From Culex pipiens pallens (Eukaryota; Arthropoda; Insecta; Diptera; Culicidae), in NCBI RefSeq assembly GCF_016801865.2, contig NC_068938.1:192909538-192973537 (forward strand): DNA of 64,000 nt, in the 5' to 3' direction. Positions 10,687 to 20,489 of this stretch are shown here, in pieces. Numbering within the stretch: the stretch's first letter is position 1; each line of letters starts with the position of its first letter. The notes beneath the pieces were generated by a model. The model saw only the letters and a program-made list of their open reading frames with translations. It was not told the origin of the DNA and made no database searches. Both the position numbers and the translations under genes were made by a program.

Positions 10687-11065
10687 TCAGATTTTTCTTA
10701 GGATCTATTGTCATTTGTCCAATTTTGATTTGAATGAATGTGAAAGTTTTTTTTAATATTCAACAATCAATCTGGAGGTCCTGGTCAATAACGGATTAGC
10801 AACTACGGGTGGGCACCTATGCTTATCTATATGCTTATGCTTAAAGTTTGAAAGAATGGAAAAATTCATAAAATCATAACGACAGTCAAGAATATAATGT
10901 TTAATTGAAAAAAAAACTTTGAAATTTAATAGAAGTCGATTTTTTTGGGCTCATGTTTGAAAGAATGGAAAAACTCACCAAAATATTATAACAAAAAAGA
11001 AAAGGTGTTTTCCTTAAATATCGAGACTTTATGATTATGTGTACCTGTATGCTGTAATTATGAAT

Positions 11066-11500
11066 CCCGGGCAGACGGTAATAACAAAATTCATGCCACT
11101 TCAATAACAAATACTGCTAAAATAACAAAAAATGTTTTGGAATATTCTTGTAAAATCCATTTTTGCATAAGAGCTTAATAACAGTTTATGTTATTAAAAC
11201 TTAATTTGTTATTGGTTGAAAGTGAAAACAACTTGGGAATAACATTTTTTGTTATGGAAGAATAACTCCAATTGTTATTGGGATGATCGGATTAGTTGTT
11301 AAAATAACAAAAAGAATAACAAAGATTTGTTCAAAGAATAACGCAACATGTTATTAGTCTGTTATTACAATAACAATCCAATAACAAAAAAATCATAACG
11401 GCGAATAACAAATATTGTTACAAATAACATGAAATGTTATTGGCCTAGTATTTTCAAATAACAAAAAATGTTATTCCCACGTTATTTCCGTCTGCTCGGG
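11066..11500. mobile_element. MITE, 435 bp, CCCGGGCAGACGG termini, ATAAC-rich body
   Basis: The left end CCCGGGCAGACGGTAATAAC matches the reverse complement of the right end (GTTATTTCCGTCTGCTCGGG) with two differences. The body is filled with AATAACA and TGTTATT motifs in both orientations, which can pair extensively. There is no ORF. The target duplication is unclear. Confidence 0.85.
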
Positions 11501-11828
11501 ATGATAATCACAACTGAGATATTTATTTGAAAAACGTAAATAAATTGTGGAAAACTACCAAAACTGGGACAATAAACAAATCGAGTATTATCAAAAATGT
11601 GTTAATTTGGCATAGTTCCAAGATGATGGAAATTTGAATGAATTATCGAAAAAATGGATTTATTATTCGGAAAAAATAAAATTCGTCTTTACTTGTCATT
11701 AAATAGTAGTCCATTAATCAGATTTTTTGGAAATGTTTTCGACGATAATAATGCTTTATGGATTGGTATTACTTGAATGCAATATTTTAAAATGAAAAGT
11801 GGAAGTGTTTGGAGGACCACTACCAGAT

Positions 11829-11950
11829 GGATGTATGGGATTACAGATATATGCTTATTTCATTGCTCATAATTGAAAACATAATTATTTTTCAGTGTAG
11901 TATAGTAACCTGGATAGTAAATTAGCTTATATCTGTAAGCCCATACATCC
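11829..11950. mobile_element. Small MITE, 122 bp, GGATGTATGGG termini
   Basis: GGATGTATGGGATTACAGAT at the left is the inverted copy of ATCTGTAAGCCCATACATCC at the right (26 paired positions with two mismatches). It is non-coding. No confident target duplication was found. Confidence 0.75.
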
Positions 11951-12577
11951 AATTGAAATGTGGTCAAAGACAAACTTATGGGAAATTTGACGAGCTTTTC
12001 GATAAAAAAAATGAGACTGAAAATCTAGTCTGTCACAAAGAAATTGCAAAAAGCCTATTTTTTCAACATTTTTATTTTTAAAACCGCTGTAACTTCACAA
12101 GGATTGGACTTAGGAAAATGGTCATTATGGAGACTTTTGTGTAAAATTGCCTGGAGAATCAATTCTGACTATCGGTTTTTGCAAATTTTGATGTTTAGAG
12201 CACTTTTGAAAAAAACAGTTTCAGTAAATGATTTTTGTATTTTTTTAAGGGAGTTGCTCCATCCTGCATTTTTCTTGAGTCTTTTTGTAACATCTTAGGC
12301 TATTTTCAAAACAATTTTGAACGAAAAAAAAAAATCGAAAAACGAAACGAAAAAAAAACTTTTAAACTTAAAAAGTAAAAAAAATCTCATAAAAGTTGGA
12401 TGTTTTTTTTCAGTGTATTTTTTTCGGAAAGCCCGTCAAATTTTCTATAAGTTTGTCTTTGACCACTTTTTGATACGAACCAACGGCTTCGAGATACAGT
12501 CATCCCTCATATTCGGAACAGTTTACAGATCGGTCAATTTTCAACAAATCATGGAAAATCAATATTTGAACATAATG
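11951..12577. other. AT-rich spacer, no gene seen
   Basis: AT-rich DNA with open frames of up to about 120 codons dominated by Lys, Asn and Phe, as expected from base composition alone. No motif was recognised. Confidence 0.35.
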
Positions 12578-12592
12578 ACTTGCTTTTACTTT
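12578..12592 (+). repeat. Target-site duplication of SINE, left copy
   Basis: ACTTGCTTTTACTTT recurs as ACTTGCTTTTACCTT at 12812-12826, bracketing the tRNA-headed element. Confidence 0.8.
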
Positions 12593-12811
12593 AGTGGGTC
12601 TCGTGGCGCAGGGGTAGCGGCTTCGGCTGCCGATCCCGATGATGCTATGAGTCGCGGGTTCGATTCCCGCCTTATCCACTGAGCTTCTATCGGATGGTGA
12701 AGTAAAACGTCGATCCCGGTTTCTCCTGTCTCGACAGAGGCGCTGGAGCAGAAATCCCACGTTAGAGGAAGGCCATGCCCCGGGGGGCGTAGTGCCAATA
12801 GTTTCGTTTTT
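12593..12811 (+). mobile_element. tRNA-derived SINE, about 219 bp
   Basis: The head contains an A-box-like TGGCGCAGGGGTAGC and a B-box GGGTTCGATTCCC, with acceptor-like GTGGGT/ATCCAC ends. The tail has GGAAGGCCATGCCCCGGGG and a GTTTCGTTTTT end. A 15-bp duplication with one mismatch flanks it (12578-12592 and 12812-12826). Frames of 70-121 codons overlapping it on both strands are artefacts. Confidence 0.9.
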
Positions 12812-12826
12812 ACTTGCTTTTACCTT

Positions 12827-14400
12827 CATGTGAAAGCTTTTCTTGCGATCTTTTGATTGATGTATAGACCGGCTGTTTATTTGATGTTTTATATCAAGTT
12901 ACTTATTTTTTACAAAATAATGACTTAACTTTCTGAAACCAATAAAACTCATGCTTAGTAATGTTTTACTATGTTTTACTTTTTTTGTGAAAATATCAGT
13001 TAATTTTAGGTGTTCCACAACTGTGAGAGGCACAATAACATCCTACAATCATGGAACAGGCAATTTGGAGAGAGTATAAGCATAGGATGTCTACAAAGTT
13101 TCACTGAAATCGGAGAGGGTTAACTCTAAAATTTTCATAAGTAGTACAAAATGATAATTCAAAATCAGTTTGGTAATATTTTAAGCATAAGAGATCAGAC
13201 AAGTAATAACGACAAAATAGTTCTGCACCCCACCAGTAACCCAGCACCCGTGGGTTCGATTCCCGCTGTGTCGTCATTTTTCTTTTGTTCCTTCATCACC
13301 AGCAACAAGTCTGCTGGTGGTAGCGGTGTAATCTTAACTTAATTAATAAAAACCCAAAGAAACGGAAGGAAGCAACCCCCTGAATGCCACCAACATGGGA
13401 ACAAGAATTTTATTCCAGTAATGTTAACGCGTTCTTTTTCTGGTGTTTACATTGAGCTTAAAGAGTCATGAGTATCATAAAACACACACACATTCCAGGA
13501 ATCGAAAACCTTACCGGGCTTTTTGATGATGATTATCAGCAGCAGCAGCAAAACTCTTGTGTGATGTGCGATGTGGGCTTCCTCTTTCGTTATCCTCGCC
13601 GGAGCATGAATGGAATGTTTGAGTTTTATCGAATGGAAGCGAGCGAATGAATGAATGAAACCGAGATGCTTGCTTTAATTATGCTTTATTTACCGTCGAA
13701 AACATGAAGGCGCTTCTCGGAAGTGGTTGCGTTTTCTGTATCGGTGAGCAATGTTTGATGGAAACGTCGGTGACGGTTTCACTTACGCACAGTAAAAAAT
13801 ATAATTGATTTTTGGCATGAATTTGTACATTCACAATGTTTGTTTGAATTTCTTAGTTCCATTATTTTTAAATTATTATGATGATTTTTTTCAGTGCAAT
13901 CCTGTGAACTAATGGTCCTAATTAGATAGAAAAAAGGACCCCCACACGGAACAGCTTTTCCTGGAAGGGGTCTATTTGCACTAAAACAAACTTCGATGTG
14001 GGTCTCACAATTTTCGGAACGGTAAACAGACATCATCAAGCATCGAAAAGCCTCCTCACAGTCAGTCAACTGAGTCTAAAACGAGGTGGTGGGTGGTGGA
14101 GAGGATGATTTTGGGTGAAAAACGCCTGCCAAACGGCAAAATTTCCTCCGCAGAATTTTCCACTCGGTCATCATCGTCAGCAAGGGCAAGGTCATTTCGG
14201 CCACAAAAAGCTCTCGCCAGGTGAGATGTCCCACGCGTTTAGGTGGGTCTTAAAATATCTTTCAGCGGGAGGCTTAAATGTTATTTGAACTTTGGCTTTT
14301 TAAAACTCGTGAAATGTCTGGCTATGAAAAAATGGAAGCAAGAGTGATAAAGTTTTGCTCAAAAATCATGCTTTTTTTTAGATAAATTAAATATTTTTTT
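12827..14400. other. Spacer, no supported gene
   Basis: Mostly AT-rich to 13460, then more GC-balanced from 13460 to 14280 with a short CAG run at 13539-13552. A B-box-like GGGTTCGATTCCC at 13252-13264 lacks an A box, so it may be a 5'-truncated SINE scrap. No coding pattern or duplications were seen. Confidence 0.35.
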
Positions 14401-16172
14401 AAAAGGTAGATTGATAAAAATGATCGAAATAGCTTCAAGTTAGCAACAAGGAGCAAAAATGGTTCACAAGAGTTATGCAAATGTTGATCGAAAACGAGAA
14501 ATTAATCAAAAATGCCCTCGGCGGAAAGGATCAACAGAAGCTGTAATTGAAGAAAAAAAGATACAAAAGGATGACTAAGGACGTACGAGCGAAAATACTT
14601 TTCCTCCCCAGAAGGTTGTCTTGATTATTCGGTGGTAATTAAAATGCTTGTTAAAAAGTTTTCGATGCGATTTTTTTTCTACTTGTTTGTTGTGATAAGC
14701 AATGGAAAGAATGTAGCTTTGAAGCAAACATGGAAACAGTCCGTTTAGGTGCTTAAATTGTAATATAAATTTGTTCTATCGCTACTCCAATTATCTTTAG
14801 GTAAGAAGTACAATATGTTCGGAAACACACGGTCCTATCAGATTTAATAAATAATGGGTCAGTTAGTTTTTGTCAAAATTATGAGTTTTAATCAGATCAT
14901 TGAAAATTGGAACACTTTAAAAAAATGTTTTATTAGTTTTGTACGAAATGTCCATTTCTACCCAATCTATAAACTTTGTTTTTTTTCTAGGATTCCAGAA
15001 AAAAATATTCCACAATTATTTTTTTACAAGAAATAAATTAAAGACCATAGGATTTCTTCATTAGTGCTAAGAGTTCTAAACTCAACATTTGGATGTCATG
15101 TGCTCTCTTGTTCTGAGCTTGCTAGAATTGTTCACACAAACTTCCTTAACCGAATTCCGTTTTTTTCTTGAAATTTGCTCAAATGAATTTTCCAATAAGT
15201 AAAAACCTTCTGAAACTTCAATAAGTTAAGACAGCTCAAAATTGACTGAAGTTTAGCAAAAATCTTACTGAATATTTTAGATGTGCGCTTTTCAATAAAA
15301 AAAAATACTCAAGAAGCTAAGAATTTTGAGGATACATTGCATAAGAGTGCTATTGATTTATTTTGTAAAATAACAAAGCTCCAATACTCAAAAATCAATG
15401 CAACTTTACATTAATTCTAGGATTAGTTTTCAAAAAGACGTAAGAGCCATGGTTAACAAAGCATTTTTGCCTCGGTATTCGACCTACTAACAAAACAAAA
15501 ACATTTTCAAAAATGCTTAAGATTGTTCATCTACACGTCTTTCAAGTGCTCCAAATAAAAATAACTGATATTTTGTTACAATTTGGAGAAAAAAGAATAT
15601 TTGTAGCTGTTACGTCTTTATGAAAACCCACCCGAGAATTGTTCTATTGATTTACAATTTTGTAGAGAAAATCAAACTTATGGACTTTGTTGATTATTTT
15701 AAGCAAAATTTTAATCATTTAAAGAAAAATAGTCTGCATATTTTCAGAATCGATAGCAACCAAAACAAATTATAAACGAAAAATTAAGGCATATTGAAAA
15801 ATGCAAAAAAATACATTTTTCTCAATGCCATGACGTTGAGCCATGTTGCCCATTCAGACATCGTTTTATAATCATCGATATCTAGAAACAGGTCTTATTT
15901 TCAACGTTAAAAAATGAAAAAGAAATCTTATTTTGAAATTTAATAAGTTTTTGGAAAAGAACATTTTTTGCATTTTTAATGCTTCGAAATAATAATATAA
16001 GAGCAGAAAAATGATAAAACAATCATTTTTTGCATCGGACCCCATGATATTTACGTCACATTTTTAGAAAATCTCATGTTTTTTCATGAAATGTTTTTAA
16101 CAAATATCGTTATTGAGCGAACAAATTAAAAATTTCCAAAACATATGCCTTCCCGTTTGTAATCATATTAGC
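14401..16172. other. AT-rich spacer, nothing recognised
   Basis: About 1.8 kb of AT-rich sequence without convincing ORFs, tandem arrays or terminal inverted repeats. Confidence 0.35.
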
Positions 16173-17354
16173 TAGAGCGTCCAATTTCCGGGGTTACAAA
16201 ATTCCCGGGAAACGGGAAATTTTTAGCAAATTTCCCGGGAAATCCCGGGAATTCCCGGGAATTTTTAAATTTATCGAAAAATGATCTCATCATGCTTCTA
16301 AATGATATTTTGCAACAAAATTTTATAGAACAGCAACTTTAATGTTCAAAATGAGTGTGGGGGTCAATTGACGGCTTGACTGCTTTAAAAAATCATACAA
16401 CTTTATAAAAATATTGAAATTTTCTAATTTTATATGCTGTCTTTCAACTCCTACCAAATAAAAAAATCAATTGATTTTTTTTGTTGAAAAGTATTATTTT
16501 TTAAATCAAATTTTGAATCAGTGAGTAAAATCCATGCTTCTCAAATATAAAAATGCTTCCAAATTAATCTCTGTTACCATTTCAAGGGAATATGTTTAAG
16601 AACAACGTTGACTCATAAAGCCAAAAAATAAAATCATGCAGAAATTATGTTTTTCATGGCAAATAACTTGTTCTAGACCGTAAGTTTATCAACAAAACTC
16701 ATTTTTACGATTTTTAGGCAAAATTTTGACTTTTTATAAACCTAAAATTTATATGTATATTGTTAAAAAGCTTATAAACTTAGTTAACAAAATGTATACA
16801 TTGATTATATTTCTTCTTAAAAACTTATCAGCAACCTTAGTGATTGTGTAAAATTTGAACACTTTAAATCTGATTTTAACAACAAATACTTTGTACAAAG
16901 CCACCCCAAAATGCTAATTAAATTTTCAACGCCACTATTTTTCAAATACTATTGAAAAACATTTTTTTTCCAACAATAGTGCATGGACCTTGTGTGGCCT
17001 ACCCCAGTACATGTTTTACAAAATAATAATCTTGCCAGTTGGAAAAAATATAAAAGCAGAATGAAATCCTATCATTGTTACCAGTTACAATAAATATTAT
17101 TTGAAATACACCTGAAATGAACCTGACTTTTTCTTATTAGTTATGTATGGTAGATTAAAATAAATAAAATTAAGTTAGGTTCTCTCATTATTTTTTTATA
17201 AATTTTTAAAAATTGGAATCAAAAAGTAAGGAAAATCTATACTTCCGCTTGAATTTCGGGAATTCCCGGGAATTTTATAAATTTCCCGGGAAACGGGAAA
17301 TATTATTTTTCGGGAAATCCCGGGAATTCCCGGGACGGGAAATTGGACGCATTA
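16173..17354. mobile_element. hAT-like TIR element, 1.18 kb, CCCGGGAATTCCCGGG ends
   Basis: The left end TAGAGCGTCCAATTTCC and right end GGGAAATTGGACGCATTA are inverted repeats. Both subterminal regions carry runs of AAATTTCCCGGGAA and CCCGGGAATTCCCGGGA, which are self-complementary. The TAGNGCGTCC start matches the elements at 46997-47200 (perfect 8-bp duplication) and 20281-20480. The interior is AT-rich without a transposase. The target duplication of this copy is not clean. Confidence 0.75.
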
Positions 17355-18175
17355 GTAGCCAATGTTTTATGCTAAAAACGCTTATATACCAAGAATTTTG
17401 AAAATTCGACACTTTTTCTTCACTAAAATGCAAATATCTCGGCTTTGCGTGGACATAAATTGAATGTTAAAAAAAGCAAAATGATCTCCGTAAAATTTCC
17501 TATAAGCTGAATGCATTAGTGTTGGCTGCAAAATTTTTTGGCTCGTTTTGGGGAGTGATTTTTGAAATGTTTTGGCTAAAAAATACATTTTTTTCTGCCT
17601 AAAACACCCTGCCATGCCCAAACACAAGCTTTTATGGACTATGTATGTACAGGAATTTGTTCAGGGGACATTAAACTATAAATTGAAGCCCAAGGCGACG
17701 AAATTTTAATGACTTTAGTATGATTGTTACTCGCATTTCTGAAATATACTCGAAAAACGCACTTTTTTCATTCAAGCTCCGCGCGCGAGTTGTAAACCAG
17801 TTTTGGGAATTTTCTGTTGTATGAAAACATTGTTCCTACATCCTAATCTATCATTCTAGGATGAGCACCGAAAATTTGACAACTTTTCATTTTTTTGGGA
17901 CGGCCTAATGGACAACTTCCAAATCTGTATCGAAAATAAAATGAACAAACTGATGATGCAAAATAGCTTCTTTGGGTGTACGGAAGGCATACACAAAGTT
18001 TCAGCCAGATTTAAAAATACAAAAAATCTTCTCCAGACAATGTCGCATAAAAGTCTTCACACTTGATTTGCTTTCTAAGTGTCGCAAATATCTTTGACGA
18101 AAAGCAAGTCTTCATCAATCAAACTTAATGTTTGTTAGGCCGTTGCAAATATTTTTTGAAGTTTATGTTCATCAT
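17355..18175. other. Spacer with mosquito-type dispersed repeat phrases
   Basis: No gene seen. The phrase GTTGCAAATATTTTTTGAAG at 18145 recurs (diverged) at about 45380 and 59800, marking a dispersed family. Otherwise the stretch is AT-rich. Confidence 0.35.
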
Positions 18176-18797
18176 TTAAGGGGTTACATACACTAAATCG
18201 GCAAAAAATTTCAAAGGTTGGTTTGAGCACAAACTTTAAGTTTTTTTTTTTAAATCTGTATACATTTTCAACTATTAACAAATAAAATTTGAACCTTTTT
18301 GGTTGAATCATTGCCGAGATACAGATATATGAAGTTAGCATTTTCAAAAAACGGGTGCCACGATATCTCAACAATGCCTTAACCAAATCGGCTCAAAATT
18401 TTGGTGAAGACTCATTAAACCGGTCCCGTGTGCATGACTGAGGCCGATTTTCAAAAAGTTTATTTCAAAAAAAGATGAAAATATTTTTATTTTTCTCATA
18501 AAAAAATCGATAGTTTTTGATTTTTGTATTTTTAAAAAAATGCAAAATTTCAAAATCGTGCTTCGTCATACAAACGGGATATGTCTTGCAAGTTTTCACT
18601 CCAAATTTCAGCCCATTTGGTCTATCCCATCTCGAGATATCGTGGCACCCGTAAATCAACTCGGTGTTCAGAGAAAAACGCTCGCAAAGTTTGACAGTTC
18701 GCTTCACGCATGGCAAAATTTTCAGCTTAAATCGTCTGTAACTTACTTTAATTACAAAATATCTTCATGAAACTTTGAGGAGTGACTGAAAATCATC

Positions 18798-18999
18798 TCC
18801 CAAGTAACATTTTTTCCAAGAGTTCTACAAGAGCTCTTCAAGATAGCTACAGCATAGCAATTAGGACCGCGGTAGGATAAAATTCTCTTCAAAACTTCTT
18901 CAGGAGAAGAGAATTTTATCCTACCGCGGTCCAAACTGCTATGCTGTAGCTATCTTGAAGAGCTCTTGTAGAAATCCCGGGAAAAAATGTTACTTGGGC
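18798..18999. mobile_element. Palindromic MITE, about 200 bp, CCCAAGTAACA ends
   Basis: The whole segment is a near-perfect palindrome. CCCAAGTAACATTTTTTCC at the left pairs with its reverse complement at the right. The arms then pair through TACAAGAGCTCTTCAAGATA and ACCGCGGTAGGATAAAATTC to a small loop at about 18889-18901. The left arm has a short extra/mismatched patch near CCAAGAGTTC versus the right arm GAAATCCCGGG. Non-coding. Confidence 0.9.
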
Positions 19000-19009
19000 T
19001 TTTAAGTTG

Positions 19010-19101
19010 ATTTAATAAATTTTCTGTAATGTGCAATTTTGTGATTTTCTACATACATTTAGAAAATCACAAAATTGCACATTACAGAAAATTTATTAAA
19101 T
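19010..19101. repeat. Perfect 41-bp inverted repeat with 10-nt loop
   Basis: The left arm 19010-19050 is the exact reverse complement of the right arm 19061-19101, with loop ACATACATTT. The core includes GTAATGTGCAATTTTGTGAT. A transcript would form a 41-bp mismatch-free stem, longer than a typical pre-miRNA. It starts only 11 bp after the end of the 200-bp palindrome. Confidence 0.97.
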
Positions 19102-19240
19102 AACCCCTTAAATTGATTAACATTGAATCAACAATTCAACGGAAAAAAATGTATTCAACTCTAGTATAGTTGTTTTAAAATTATTAGCTTTAAAAAAAAA
19201 GAAAATTTGTTTTTGCGAAATAAACAAAATGCGGTACTGT

Positions 19241-19660
19241 ACACCCAAAGTTAAAGAACGAGGGGGTAGTCCTCACGAAAAGAAACGTGAGAAAAGTGCT
19301 ATTTTGCGGGAGTATAGTCCTCTCGCGTGTTTATTCGTTCATTGGAACAGTTCATCCTATTGAGTGGCTTATATAGACAAATGACCGCCACTTAGTCACC
19401 GAACCATGATGGCCCATACGGCAAAGGCACGGTTCAATATGCCGAAGGTCTTGGGTTCGAGTCTCGGCACCGGTACTTTTTTTTTGATAGATGAACTTTT
19501 TTTGAAGATGAACCAAGGAGTAAAGTACTCTCGGTAATTTTGGGATTTATCCTCTCAGTCCGCACACAGTAACATTTTACTACCGAATCGTGCTCTTTAT
19601 TTTCGTATGCCGATGTCCAGTTCTGGTTGTACAATAACATTTTACAAAAAAAAAACATTT
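19241..19660 (+). mobile_element. tRNA-like/SINE-like segment
   Basis: An A-box-like TGGCCCATACGGCAAAGG and a B-box GGTTCGAGTCTC (about 19409-19468) form a tRNA-like head followed by a T-run (19482-19490) that could stop Pol III. An ACACCCAAAG phrase at 19241 recalls the termini of the TIR elements at 8979 and 31533, which also contain tRNA-like cores. The right boundary is not defined. Confidence 0.55.
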
Positions 19661-19879
19661 TTTTAAACTAGTTGCAACATGCTAAAATTGACCACCAACG
19701 GGGGAAGTTCATTTAAACTTTTTTCAGTTGTTTAAACGGCATTATTAATTGAAATTATGAAGTGTTTTGAATAACACTTTTCCGCCCTCTGATTGTCACG
19801 GACGATAAACTTTAAATAATATTTCCATTGGCTCATGTAAAATGTTAATCATGTTAAAGTCCACTAGATTTAATCAAAA

Positions 19880-19892
19880 TGTTAAATGTCAC
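19880..19892 (+). repeat. Target-site duplication of SINE, left copy
   Basis: TGTTAAATGTCAC here and TGTTAAATGTAAC at 20268-20280 differ at one position and bracket the SINE. Confidence 0.75.
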
Positions 19893-20267
19893 TGGTTGCG
19901 TGGTTGTCTCTCACCCAGTCGGCTTGGGTTCGATCCCAGGCGGTCCCGGTGGCATTTTTCGAGACGAGATTTGTATGATCACGCCTTCTGTCAGACGGGG
20001 AAGTAAATGTTGGCCCCGGTCTAACCTAGAGGTTAGGTCGTTAGCTCAATCCAAGTGTAGGAGTCGTCTCCTTGGGTCCTGCCTCGGTGGAGTCGCTGGT
20101 AGGCAGTAGGACTCACAATCCAAAGGTCAGTCAGTGGATGGAATCTAACGTGTAAAAAGAAGTTTGCAATTGCCTCATCAATCAAGTTTTCGGACCCTTA
20201 ATTTCGAGTAGGAATCTCGCATTCGACAACGTCAAGGCAATGCTGTAGAGCGAACAATTTGATTTTT
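19893..20267 (+). mobile_element. tRNA-related SINE, about 375 bp
   Basis: A B-box GGGTTCGATCCCAGG lies at about 19926; the A-box half is short or decayed. The body includes GGCCCCGGTCTAACCTAG, TCCTTGGGTCCTGCCTCGG and GGACTCACAATCC, typical of GC-rich tRNA-SINE bodies. The 3' part is AT-rich. A 13-bp duplication with one mismatch flanks it. The 76-residue frame across it is not a gene. Confidence 0.8.
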
Positions 20268-20280
20268 TGTTAAATGTAAC

Positions 20281-20480
20281 TAGAGCGTCCATTTCCCGTT
20301 TCCCGGAAAATTACTTGATTTCTTTAATGATTTGTGGAATAGTAGGAAATAAAGGCTTTAAAAACTATATATTTACAAAAACAACCTCTTACACGATGAG
20401 AATTGCATACTACATGAAAATCTCAAAATTTCAACTCATGCAGTTTAAACGAATGAAAATCTCTGGGAAATTGAACGCAA
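20281..20480. mobile_element. Decayed hAT-like MITE (TAGAGCGTCC family)
   Basis: TAGAGCGTCCATTTCCCGTTTCCCGG begins directly after the SINE's right duplication, and GGGAAATTGAACGC lies near 20463-20476 as an eroded inverted end. It belongs to the same family as 16173-17354 and 46997-47200. No clear target duplication. Confidence 0.55.
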
Positions 20481-20489
20481 ACATTAAAA

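Larger units (their letters stand above)
9700..11010. repeat. Foldback element with about 100-bp sub-repeats, split by a SINE
   Basis: The left part has three direct units, each with CAAACATGAG preceded by GTGAGTTTTT, at 9721, 9838 and 9940. The right part has inverted copies (GGCTCATGTTTGAAAGAATGG at about 10948 and GTTTGAAAGAATGG at 10844). The inverted arms flank the SINE at 10106-10667. The frames called here lie in these repeats and are not genes. Confidence 0.65.
18176..19112. mobile_element. TIR element (TTTAAGGGGTTA ends) with nested palindromes
   Basis: TTTAAGGGGTTA near 18176 is matched by TAACCCCTTAAA ending near 19112. Inside lie an 18-bp perfect inverted pair CGGGTGCCACGATATCTC (18352-18369 and 18634-18651), a 200-bp palindrome and a perfect 41-bp hairpin (separate entries). 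There is no transposase frame; short frames here are in repeat DNA. The outer boundary is inferred from the 12-bp ends only. Confidence 0.5.

Noticed and set aside
12500..12829. 109- and 70-codon minus-strand frames with Arg/Pro-rich peptides
   Set aside because: They lie over a tRNA-derived SINE framed by target-site duplications.
13252..13264. B-box GGGTTCGATTCCC as a tRNA or SINE
   Set aside because: No A box, cloverleaf, body or target duplication could be found around it.
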